Of a stretch of 64,000 nt of DNA, positions 45,651-53,440 are shown piece by piece; the first letter of the stretch is position 1; the number at the start of each line of letters is the position of its first letter. The position numbers and the translations under genes are program-made. The stretch comes from Reinekea blandensis MED297 (GTDB lineage: Bacteria; Pseudomonadota; Gammaproteobacteria; Pseudomonadales; Natronospirillaceae): contig NZ_CH724153.1 in the NCBI RefSeq assembly GCF_000153185.1, forward strand, positions 159,016-223,015, given 5' to 3'. Under the pieces are notes generated by a model. The model was not told the origin of the DNA, did no database searches, and saw only the letters and a list, made by a program, of their open reading frames with translations.

Positions 45651-46316
45651 TTAACGAGTCAGTTCAAAAACATAATCAGCAAGATTTGAGTAGGTACAAT
45701 GATGGTCAGCTTGAGAGTTGCCTGATCGTGAATGGCTTACTTTTAGTGTTGTCACCCCTACTTGTTTGGCTCCGTAAACATCAGCCAGTTCCGAATCGCC
45801 GACCATCAGAGTCTGGTGGGTGTCCGCACTTAGCATTTGCAGAGCTTTGGTGAAAAATGATGGCGCAGGTTTGCGCGTTCCAACGGCACTGGACCAGAGT
45901 ACGGTGTCGAAGTAACCAGCGATCCCTTTGTTAATCAAATCGTTCTGAAAAACGTCCGCCGGCCCGGTGACGTTTGAAAGCAGACCCATCTTGACTCCAG
46001 CGCCCTTCAGCTGACGTAACATGTCATGGGTTTTGGGAACTAATGAGGATTGCTCCACAAACTCTGTTAAATGACGAAAGACCACATCGTCGCTGTAGAC
46101 CAGTTCGGCATCCTTACATGCCTGCTGCCAAACCGTTTTCCAGTCCGGTTGATGGCACTGGTCTTTGTGATAGAGCTGTTGGATTTGAGCTTCCACAGAC
46201 TGCCCAAGCATTTTTCCTTTTACTGAACCAAAAACAGTCATGGCAGCGTCGACCAAAGACACCGTATGTACCAGCGTATTGCCATAATCGAACAGTATTG
46301 TGTTGAATCGAGTCAT
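45651..46316 (-). CDS. HAD-superfamily hydrolase
   Basis: A 221-residue HAD phosphatase-like protein. Motif I is FDYGNTLV, with the nucleophile Asp but Gly in place of the second Asp of DxDxT, as in several dehalogenase/phosphatase subgroups. The helical cap covers about 18-85. Motif II is LLSNVTG, motif III Lys is in GTRKPAPSFF, and motif IV is MVGDSELADVYGAKQVG. The substrate cannot be told from the sequence. It lies between the hypothetical barrel gene and a GFA-like gene. Confidence 0.85.
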   Translation of the reverse strand: MTRFNTILFDYGNTLVHTVSLVDAAMTVFGSVKGKMLGQSVEAQIQQLYHKDQCHQPDWKTVWQQACKDAELVYSDDVVFRHLTEFVEQSSLVPKTHDMLRQLKGAGVKMGLLSNVTGPADVFQNDLINKGIAGYFDTVLWSSAVGTRKPAPSFFTKALQMLSADTHQTLMVGDSELADVYGAKQVGVTTLKVSHSRSGNSQADHHCTYSNLADYVFELTR

Positions 46317-46348
46317 GCCCGCCTGAATCTCTATGCGATTATAGTAAG

Positions 46349-46756
46349 TTAACGATCAGCTGGATGGTTGACGCCATCGCGCGTTGGGATTGGTTCGTCT
46401 ATCTTTAACGGATTGATACCTTCCAAACACGCCACATTGAAACCGTATTGCGTAGGATTGGAGCGTCGTTGGTGATGGGTGTAAATGCCACACACGGAGC
46501 AGAAAAAATGTTTCGCTGTTTTGGTATTGAACTGATACAGACTGAGTTTGTCTTCACCTTCAATAATATGAATGCCGCTGAGCGGAACTGAGGCGGCAAT
46601 TGCCCCTCGCCGACGGCACAATGAACAGTCACAGCGTCGCAAATCTTGCAGACCGTCGGGCAAATCCAATATCAGCTTTACACTGCCGCAATGGCAGGTG
46701 AGTGGGTGTTGTTTTTGAATCGCGACACCATCGACGGACATGAGGTTAATAGTCAT
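46349..46756 (-). CDS. GFA/CENP-V-fold zinc protein
   Basis: A 135-residue protein. Zinc-binding Cys sets are CHCGSVK, CDCSLCRRRG and the later CSVCGIYTHHQR, the GFA (glutathione-dependent formaldehyde-activating-like) pattern. The start ATG at 46756 overlaps the stop of mazG by 4 bases, which settles the start and shows coupling. Most family members have no proven glutathione or formaldehyde role, so I name only the fold. Confidence 0.88.
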   Translation of the reverse strand: MTINLMSVDGVAIQKQHPLTCHCGSVKLILDLPDGLQDLRRCDCSLCRRRGAIAASVPLSGIHIIEGEDKLSLYQFNTKTAKHFFCSVCGIYTHHQRRSNPTQYGFNVACLEGINPLKIDEPIPTRDGVNHPADR

Positions 46757-47094
46757 GTGGATTTCTCTTGTTGTTTGACTTCCTGCCAACTCAGGCCCTG
46801 TTCCAGACCATCGATTCTGAAAGTATATTTATCCGTAGTCCGCTGAAGAATCGAATGAATGTCAACGTTATGACTGTGCTCAAGCGCAAGGATGGCGTTG
46901 AGCGTATCCCAGATGACGTCGCCGAGTTCTTCTTCCAGATGGGGCAGGTCGCCTTTCGGTAATGTTTCCAGAACTTCGTCAACTTCTTTGCTGATCTCAT
47001 TGAGGTAGCTTTCCGGACCTACATACCAGGGGTTGGATTTGTCGAACTCGCGTTTGCGTTTCGCGACATCGATCAATTTGGACAGGTCGGCCAT
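46753..47094 (-). CDS. MazG-like nucleoside triphosphate pyrophosphohydrolase
   Basis: A 113-residue all-alpha NTP-PPase of the short MazG kind. The metal-binding pattern is EISKEVDEVLE followed by EEELGDVIWDTLNAI (ExxE...EExxD). GGAAG lies 6 bases before the ATG. Such proteins clear modified or excess nucleotides. It is coupled to the GFA-like gene downstream. Confidence 0.87.
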   Translation of the reverse strand: MADLSKLIDVAKRKREFDKSNPWYVGPESYLNEISKEVDEVLETLPKGDLPHLEEELGDVIWDTLNAILALEHSHNVDIHSILQRTTDKYTFRIDGLEQGLSWQEVKQQEKST

Positions 47095-47166
47095 TGCAAA
47101 CTTCCGTGGTTGTGTTTTAAAAGAGGGTATCGGTTTTTCGAATCGGCGGCTATAGACAAAAAAGGG

Positions 47167-47230
47167 TCGCGAGTAGGCTCGCTCTTACAGGGTGGCGAGG
47201 ATGTTGTAGGAGCCTGCCTGCAGGCGATAC
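47167..47230. repeat. inverted doublet of REP-like units
   Basis: Two units face away from a short centre: 47167-47189 (as complement TGTAAGAGCGAGCCTACTCG) and 47205-47230 (TGTAGGAGCCTGCCTGCAGG). Each contains its own stem, GCGAG/CTCGC and GCCTG/CAGGC, so the sequence changes between units keep base pairing. This is the REP/REPIN form known from Pseudomonas and relatives. Confidence 0.8.
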
Positions 47231-47237
47231 CGGGCAC

Positions 47238-47262
47238 AAAAAAGCCGGCAGAAGCCGGCTTT
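47238..47262 (-). terminator. terminator of pntAB
   Basis: A 9-bp stem AAAGCCGGC/GCCGGCTTT with a 4-base loop and a T tract on the minus strand, 22 bases beyond the pntB stop. Confidence 0.85.
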
Positions 47263-47283
47263 AATCAAACGCGTGACGGTGAC

Positions 47284-48672
47284 TTAAACGTTGGCCACCA
47301 GTTTTTGTACGCTTTCTTTGGCATCGCCAAACAGCATGGCCGTGTTTTCTTTGAAGAACAGTGGGTTCTGAACACCAGCATAACCGGTTGCCATGGACCG
47401 CTTCATCACGATGCACTTCTTGGCTTTCCAAACTTCCAGAACCGGCATGCCGGCAATTGGGGAGTTGGGTTTTTCAACGGCATCCGGGTTCACAATGTCA
47501 TTGGCACCGATGACCATGACAACATCCGTGCTTGGAAAGTCATCATTGATCTCATCCATTTCCAGTACGATGTCATATGGCACATTGGCTTCTGCGAGCA
47601 GTACGTTCATGTGACCCGGCAGTCGACCCGCCACTGGGTGAATCGCAAAGCGCACATTCTTACCTTGCTTGCGCAGCTTCTCGGTCAGCTCAGCAACAGC
47701 TCCCTGAGCGGTCGCCACAGCCATACCGAATCCGGGTGTGATGATGATGTTATCGGCATCTTTGAGCCACTCAGCTGCTTCTTCGTGCTGAACACTGACC
47801 GCTTCGCCGTACTCTTCATCGTCATCCGCGCCAGCACCGTCTCCGCCACCGAAGCCGCCCAGAATGACGCTGATGAACGAACGGTTCATGGCTTTACACA
47901 TGATGTAGGACAGAATCGCACCCGACGAGCCAACCAGTGCACCGGTGATGATCAGCAGATCGTTGCCAAGCATGAAGCCTGTGGCCGCGGCTGCCCAACC
48001 GGAGTAGGAGTTCAGCATGGAGACCACAACCGGCATATCCGCGCCACCGATGGCGGCAACCAGATGAATCCCCAGCAGACCGGCAATGATAGTCATGGCG
48101 ATCAGCATCGGTACCGCAGCCCCGCTGTGTGGGTTCATCACAAACAGTACCAGCATGATTACAGAGGCAGTCAGAGCGATCAGGTTCAGGCCGTGACGGA
48201 AGGGCAGCATGAGTGGCTTACCGGAAATCGAGCCTTGAAGCTTGCCCCAGGCAACCCAGGATCCGGTCAGCGTAATAGCACCGATCAGAATGCCCAGATA
48301 GATTTCGACGTTATGAATGGCCGCTTCAGCACCGGTATGGTGAACGGTTGGGTCCAGATAACCGCCCCAGCCAATCAGTACGGCGGCCAGGCCGACAAAG
48401 CTGTGCAGCAGAGCAACCAACTGTGGCATGCCGGTCATTTCAACCCGAACCGCCAACCACAGACCGATGGCCGCACCAATGGCCATCGCCGGTGCCAGAA
48501 TCGTGTAGGACTCCACATCCGGTGAAGCAATGGTCGCGATAATCGCGATCAACATACCGGCAATGCCGTACATGTTGCCGCGACGTGCGGTTTCCTGAGA
48601 GCTCAGTCCGCTGAGGGCGAGAATGAAAAACACACCGGCGATCAGATACGCCATGGCGAGTAAACCTGTCAT
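47284..48672 (-). CDS. pntB: NAD(P) transhydrogenase subunit beta
   Basis: A 462-residue subunit with eight to nine N-terminal helices (domain II) and a C-terminal NADP(H) domain. The latter shows the fold [46 protein letters not shown] and [17 protein letters not shown]. It converts NADH plus NADP to NAD plus NADPH using proton entry. GGAGG lies 8 bases before the start, within the 3' end of pntA. It is the second gene of pntAB. Confidence 0.97.
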   Translation of the reverse strand: MTGLLAMAYLIAGVFFILALSGLSSQETARRGNMYGIAGMLIAIIATIASPDVESYTILAPAMAIGAAIGLWLAVRVEMTGMPQLVALLHSFVGLAAVLIGWGGYLDPTVHHTGAEAAIHNVEIYLGILIGAITLTGSWVAWGKLQGSISGKPLMLPFRHGLNLIALTASVIMLVLFVMNPHSGAAVPMLIAMTIIAGLLGIHLVAAIGGADMPVVVSMLNSYSGWAAAATGFMLGNDLLIITGALVGSSGAILSYIMCKAMNRSFISVILGGFGGGDGAGADDDEEYGEAVSVQHEEAAEWLKDADNIIITPGFGMAVATAQGAVAELTEKLRKQGKNVRFAIHPVAGRLPGHMNVLLAEANVPYDIVLEMDEINDDFPSTDVVMVIGANDIVNPDAVEKPNSPIAGMPVLEVWKAKKCIVMKRSMATGYAGVQNPLFFKENTAMLFGDAKESVQKLVANV

Positions 48673-48675
48673 GTC

Positions 48676-50247
48676 TTAACCCTCCTTACGGAACATGTTG
48701 AGCATACGACGGGTGACAAAGAACCCGCCGGCAATATTAATGGTCGCGACCAGAACCCCGATACCCGCGAGTACCGTGACCAAGGTTGAGCCAGTGCCGG
48801 AAATCTGCAACAGGCTACCCACAATCACAATGCCGGAAATCGCGTTGGTAACGGCCATTAATGGCGTGTGCAATGAGTGACTGACGTTCCAGATCACCTG
48901 CCAACCGACAAAGACGGACAGAACAAAGACAGTAAAGTGACCCATGAAGTCCGCCGGAGCCACCTGACCCAAACCAAGCAGCAGAGCACCGGCAACCAGC
49001 CAGTACAGCGCAATCGGTTGCGCTTTTTTAACCTTAGGCTCGGTTTCCGGCTGAGGCTCAGCCTTAGGCGCTGGTTTCTTCGGCGCTGCTGACAGTTTTG
49101 GTGGCGGTGGCGGCCAGAGAATTTCTTTCTGGTGGACGACCGTGCAACCCCGGGTAATTTCATCTTCCAGATCGAACGTCAGTTCACCGTTCTTTTCCGG
49201 GCACAGGTGTTCAATTAAACGCAGGATGTTATTGGACAACAGCGTGGAGGCCTGATTGGCCGCACGAGCGGCCAGGTTGGTGTATCCGACCACACTGACA
49301 TCGTGGGCTTTGACAACCTCATCTTTCACCGTGCATTCGCAGTTGCCGCCATTCGGGGAAGCCAGGTCGACAATAACCGAGCCCGGTTTCATGGCTTTCA
49401 CCATATCTTCGGTAATCAGTTTCGGAGCCGGTTTACCTGGAATCAACGCTGTAGTGATGATGATGTCGACGTCTTTGGCCTGTTCCATAAACAGGGCCAT
49501 TTCCGCTTCGATGAACTCTTTGGACATCTCTTTGGCGTAACCGCCGGCACCGGCACCGTCTTCTTCCAGATCGACGGTGAGGAACTCGCCCCCCATCGAT
49601 TCCACCTGTTCTTTTACTTCCAGGCGGGTATCGAACGCCCGGACAATGGCGCCCAGGCTTTTGGCTGCGCCAATGGCCGCCAGACCGGCAACACCGGCAC
49701 CAATCACCATGACTTTAGCGGGCGGAATCTTACCGGCGGCAGTGACCTGACCGGTAAAGAAACGACCAAAATTATGCGCGGCTTCAATCACGGCCCGGTA
49801 ACCGGCAATGTTGGCCATGGAGCTGAGAATGTCCATCTTCTGTGCGCGGGAAATCCGCGGAATGGCTTCCAGTGCAATGGCGCTGCTGCCTTTGGACTCA
49901 AAGGTCTTCAGCAGTTCATCATTCTGTGCCGGGGCCAGAAAGGAGATCCAGGTTTTACCATCGCCCAGCATGTCGAGCTCTGACTGGTCCGTTTTCGGGT
50001 GCTTCACTTCCGGACCGTTGATTTTCATCAGGATGTCGGCATCGGCGTACAGCTTGGCGATATCGGTCTCGATGCTTGCACCGGCTGCTTTATAGTCATC
50101 ATCAGAAAACTGTGACGCGTCTCCGGCACCGGTCTCAATGGTGACCTGAAAACCAAGGGCGGTCAGTTTTTCTGTGGTTGCCGGACTCACGGGAACCCGT
50201 GTTTCCCCCGGCGTCGTATCGATAGGCACTGCGATATTCAGTGGCAT
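48676..50247 (-). CDS. pntA: NAD(P) transhydrogenase subunit alpha
   Basis: A 523-residue subunit as in E. coli (510). Residues 1-380 form the NAD(H)-binding domain I, with [22 protein letters not shown] and [18 protein letters not shown] Pro/Lys-rich linker ([20 protein letters not shown], about 380-410) leads to four C-terminal helices ([11 protein letters not shown] to [14 protein letters not shown]). Domain I and the membrane part are in one chain, the enterobacterial fusion form. GGGAG precedes the start by 6 bases. The gene faces away from the TRAP operon. Confidence 0.97.
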   Translation of the reverse strand: MPLNIAVPIDTTPGETRVPVSPATTEKLTALGFQVTIETGAGDASQFSDDDYKAAGASIETDIAKLYADADILMKINGPEVKHPKTDQSELDMLGDGKTWISFLAPAQNDELLKTFESKGSSAIALEAIPRISRAQKMDILSSMANIAGYRAVIEAAHNFGRFFTGQVTAAGKIPPAKVMVIGAGVAGLAAIGAAKSLGAIVRAFDTRLEVKEQVESMGGEFLTVDLEEDGAGAGGYAKEMSKEFIEAEMALFMEQAKDVDIIITTALIPGKPAPKLITEDMVKAMKPGSVIVDLASPNGGNCECTVKDEVVKAHDVSVVGYTNLAARAANQASTLLSNNILRLIEHLCPEKNGELTFDLEDEITRGCTVVHQKEILWPPPPPKLSAAPKKPAPKAEPQPETEPKVKKAQPIALYWLVAGALLLGLGQVAPADFMGHFTVFVLSVFVGWQVIWNVSHSLHTPLMAVTNAISGIVIVGSLLQISGTGSTLVTVLAGIGVLVATINIAGGFFVTRRMLNMFRKEG

Positions 50248-51201
50248 GGTGATCTCCCAACCTTGTGTGAGAAGTTAGTTCTGTCTTTATCCGGTAGACT
50301 GACCATTACTTGGGTCGGTCTGTACTTTTACAACATTCTTGAATTGAGACTAGGGCCTGTTATCACTGTTTCCGTCCTTTCTGCCGAGATTAAAACCATT
50401 GACGACAAGGCAGAACGCGCGAATCGTGGTTGTTCCACCTGAGCAAGTGATAACGATGGCATGAATGGTTTTAATCCGGCCCAAAGGGTTGGGATGTGAC
50501 CTTCCAGAGGCATCGTTGTTCGTTGTTCGTGTGGAGCAACCACAGGTCACGCCTCACGCCTTGCTCTGAAAGCGCACAACGCCAACAGAATGGACGGAAA
50601 TAGTGTTAACAGGCCCTAATGGTATTGGGTCGGTGTTCAACTGACACTGTCGTGCCGACCATAGTCAATATCATTGATATCAATCCGTCTGAAACCGGTC
50701 TGTTCAACGGCCTCTGCCGCGGAAAGTGACACAGTAAGCCAGCTCAGTTTGACCGGCTTGTTGCTGCAGATCAATATCAGATTGGAAAGACGGCATCACA
50801 TTTCGCAACACTCCGCTGAACGCCCCGGTTTATGGGCTTTCATGAGCGTTGCAAATAAGAAAATCAGTTATTCCATGTAGGAAAATTACAGTATTTTTGA
50901 TCGCTTTCTGATCAATTGGTTGTTTTCCAACCCGTTACTCGATCAGCTGTAAATGCTGACCATTCACGACATCGAAAATACTGGTCGTACAATAGTAGTA
51001 ACTCTGCATTTTTTGCTACACAACGATGCATTCCTTGTTTACATTGCAATCTGCGCAGCAAATAAAACTAATTATTGCGCAAGAGAGTGAATCTATTCCT
51101 CGAGTGGTTGGCTGCCTCTGGTAGCTACAACAATAAGAAAGACAGAAAAGACCTTCCGGCTGTAGTGGCTCAACAGGTCGAAAACCAACCAGGAGAACAC
51201 A
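50248..51201. other. 954-bp intergenic region with MITE-like element
   Basis: No gene is supported. The left third contains the second MITE-like element (50351-50618). The rest is AT-rich and presumably carries the promoters of pntAB (leftward) and the TRAP operon (rightward). I see no clear operator. Confidence 0.6.
50351..50618. mobile_element. MITE-like element of 268 bp with 33-bp terminal repeats
   Basis: Terminal inverted repeats start TAGGGCCTGTTA and match over 30 of 33 positions (50351-50383 with 50586-50618). TA at both ends may be the duplicated target. Inside, arm A pairs 50388-50400 with 50464-50476 (13 of 13) and arm B pairs 50496-50502 with 50544-50550 (7 of 7). No transposase gene. 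TA duplication is used by IS630/Tc1-type and some IS5-type elements. It shares no obvious sequence with the element at 43209 but has the same plan and size. Confidence 0.75.
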
Positions 51202-52296
51202 ATGAAAAGACGTGACGTCATTAAGAAAGGTCTGATCGGAGCCGGTTCCGTCGCCGCAGCAACGACCATTTCGGCCCCAGCTATCGCCGCAGAACGAATC
51301 GAAATTACCATGGTGTCAACCTGGCCTCGTGATTTCCCGGGTCTGGGTACCGGTGCTCAGCGTTTTGCACAGCGCCTGTCCGATATGACCGATGGCCGTA
51401 TCACCGTTAAATACTTTGCTGCGGGCGAGCGTGTCGGCGCATTCGACGTCTTCGACGAAGTGGCATCGGGCAATGCCCAGATGTTTCACGGGGCTGACTA
51501 CTACTTTACCGGTAAGCACCCGGGCTTTGGCTACTTCACCACGGTACCGTTTGGCCTGACAGCCTCTGAGTTCAATGCCTGGATGCGCTTTGCCGGCGGT
51601 CAGGAACTGTACGATGAACTGTCCGCTGATTTCGGCCTGAAAGGTCTGATCTGCGGTAACACCGGGGTTCAGATGGGTGGCTTCTTCCGCAAAGAAATGC
51701 GTTCCGCAGCCGACTTCCGTGGTCTGAAAATGCGGATGCCAGGTCTGGGTGGTTCTGTATTGGCGAAGATGGGGGCTTCTCCGGTCTCTCTGCCAGGCGG
51801 CCAGATTTATGAAAACCTGATTTCCGGCGCGATTGACGCGACTGAGTGGGTTGGCCCATGGAACGACGAAATCATGAAACTGTACGAAGCGGCTAAGTTC
51901 TATTACTACCCAGGCTTCCACGAGCCAGGCGCATCTCTGAGCGTACAGACAAACAAAAAATGGTGGGACAGCCTGTCCAAGTCGGATCAGACCATCATTG
52001 AAGCGGCCGCAACCACCGAGAACCAGGTTATGTTCTCTGAGTACAACGCGAAAAATGGTGCGGCGCTGAATCGTCTGATCAACGAGCAGGGCGTGCAGCT
52101 GCGTCAGTTCTCTGAAGACACCTACGATTCTTTCGGTGAAGCGTCTGATGAAGTGTTTGCGGACGTTCAGGAGCATTCTGACCTGGCGCGACGTATTCAC
52201 CAAAGTTTTGCCGCGGCTCGTCAGGAAATCGGTAGCTGGAATAAGATTTCCGACATCGCTTACGTGACTCAGCGTAACCGCGTACTGGGGCTGTAA
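51202..52296 (+). CDS. TRAP transporter solute-binding protein, TakP-like
   Basis: A 364-residue periplasmic binding protein with a twin-arginine-like start (MKRRDVIKKGLIGAGSVAAA) ending APAIAAERIE. Landmarks of the 2-oxoacid/lactate-binding group are STWPRDFPGLGTGAQRFAQR, GNTGVQMGGFFRKE, LKMRMPGLGG, ATEWVGPWNDE and FYYYPGFHEPG. Arg in KMRMPG should bind the carboxylate. The ligand is probably pyruvate, lactate or another 2-oxo/hydroxy acid. AGGAG lies 6-7 bases before the start. It heads a three-gene TRAP operon, with terminators after it that may favour this subunit. Confidence 0.92.
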   Translation: MKRRDVIKKGLIGAGSVAAATTISAPAIAAERIEITMVSTWPRDFPGLGTGAQRFAQRLSDMTDGRITVKYFAAGERVGAFDVFDEVASGNAQMFHGADYYFTGKHPGFGYFTTVPFGLTASEFNAWMRFAGGQELYDELSADFGLKGLICGNTGVQMGGFFRKEMRSAADFRGLKMRMPGLGGSVLAKMGASPVSLPGGQIYENLISGAIDATEWVGPWNDEIMKLYEAAKFYYYPGFHEPGASLSVQTNKKWWDSLSKSDQTIIEAAATTENQVMFSEYNAKNGAALNRLINEQGVQLRQFSEDTYDSFGEASDEVFADVQEHSDLARRIHQSFAAARQEIGSWNKISDIAYVTQRNRVLGL

Positions 52297-52304
52297 TCGA
52301 AGAT

Positions 52305-52375
52305 GAGCCTTCGGGCTCGTTTTTGACGAACTGTAACGAAAGCGCTATCGGGCTTTGCCTTGTGGCGCTTTTTTA
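52305..52375 (+). terminator. two hairpins between the TRAP binding protein and permease genes
   Basis: The first is GAGCC-TTCG-GGCTC plus TTTTT (52305-52324). The second is AAAGCGC with GCGCTTT (52339-52345 and 52365-52371), then a T tract. Partial termination here would give more binding protein than permease. Confidence 0.7.
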
Positions 52376-52410
52376 TAACCGAATTTCACTTCTCAGGTTT
52401 TGGTGATCTC

Positions 52411-53430
52411 GTGGAAATTTCTTCAGTACTTGCTCAGCCCATGACCAAAGGCTATCAGCGTACCAGTTGGCTCATGCGCACTTTCGCATACGCCATGTTT
52501 GTTTTTATGCTGGTCTATCTGTTGAACAACTATCTTAACGTCTGGCATGACTGGCCTGGTGTGGCGGCTTACTTCTTTGTCACTGAACCGGACAGCGTCA
52601 GCGTTCTTGCCTGGATTCAACTGTTCAGTTATCTGCTGGTGATCCCGGTAGTGGGTGTTTATTGTGCCAAAACGGCAACGCATCGGATGATCGAAGATTC
52701 CGATCGGTTATCGGCGATGTCTGGTTATCTCATTCGGGTCGCGTTCTGGTCCATTGTTCTGATCGGGCTTATCGATGGATTAATTTCCTGGTTGCGTGTT
52801 GAAAACCTGCTGCCGCTCATTTTCAGTGAGGACATGGCCAATAACCTTGGACGTTCCGATTACCGTGGAACCCATGTGCACTATCCATTAATTCTTATAA
52901 GCGCCGTTATGGCGTATCGCTTTAAAACCGTCTCCGTTGCCTGGCTTGCCCTGTTGGTGGTCTTTGCTGAAGCGTGGATTGTGGTTGCACGTTTTATTTT
53001 TTCCTACGAACAAACCCTGATGGGGGACCTGGTCCGTTTTTGGTACGCCGGGCTTTTCCTGTTTGCCAGTGCTTACACACTTCGCGAGGAAGGGCATGTG
53101 CGTGTTGACGTGCTGTATTCCGGTCGAACGGTGCGCTACAAAGCCTGGGCGAACACCGTAGGTGTTTTGTTATTGGGTTTGCCCCTGTGCTGGGTTGTTT
53201 TGGTGTTTGGGATGTGGGATCGCACATCGATTCTGAATGCGCCGTTACTGAACTTTGAAATTTCTCAGGCGGCTTATGGACTGTTTATTAAGTACATCAT
53301 GGCGGCATTTCTTGTCGTATTTGCGGTGTCGATGCTGATTCAGTTCTGCAGTTATCTGCTCAAACATATGGCCATTCTGCAAAACGAAGTAGAAGTGTCC
53401 GATGACCATCATGACGAAGTTGGCGCATAG
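52411..53430 (+). CDS. TRAP transporter small permease with extra N-terminal membrane half
   Basis: About 339 residues, roughly twice the usual DctQ size. Two candidate starts are GTG 52411 and ATG 52441; a TTG at 52360 lies inside the terminator and is unlikely. Eight helices are visible. The C-terminal four (from about residue 175) carry the DctQ pattern REEGHVRVDVLY followed by LLGLPLCWVVLVFG. The N-terminal four (FAYAMFVFMLVYLLNNY, LFSYLLVIPVVGVYCA and others) have no DctQ motif. Such enlarged small subunits occur in some TakP-type systems. It is followed after 10 bases by the large permease gene. Confidence 0.8.
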   Translation: MEISSVLAQPMTKGYQRTSWLMRTFAYAMFVFMLVYLLNNYLNVWHDWPGVAAYFFVTEPDSVSVLAWIQLFSYLLVIPVVGVYCAKTATHRMIEDSDRLSAMSGYLIRVAFWSIVLIGLIDGLISWLRVENLLPLIFSEDMANNLGRSDYRGTHVHYPLILISAVMAYRFKTVSVAWLALLVVFAEAWIVVARFIFSYEQTLMGDLVRFWYAGLFLFASAYTLREEGHVRVDVLYSGRTVRYKAWANTVGVLLLGLPLCWVVLVFGMWDRTSILNAPLLNFEISQAAYGLFIKYIMAAFLVVFAVSMLIQFCSYLLKHMAILQNEVEVSDDHHDEVGA

Positions 53431-53440
53431 GGATTAACGT

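Noticed and set aside
47110..48525. 471-residue reading frame on the plus strand opposite pntB
   Set aside because: It mirrors the codon pattern of pntB, which is fully conserved; its product is low-complexity with many His, Gln and Asn, and no ribosome site is seen.
50328..50550. short minus-strand frames within the second MITE-like element
   Set aside because: They cross the inverted repeats and carry no recognisable transposase motif.
50674..50880. 68-residue frame upstream of the TRAP operon
   Set aside because: No ribosome site, no motif, and codon use unlike its neighbours.
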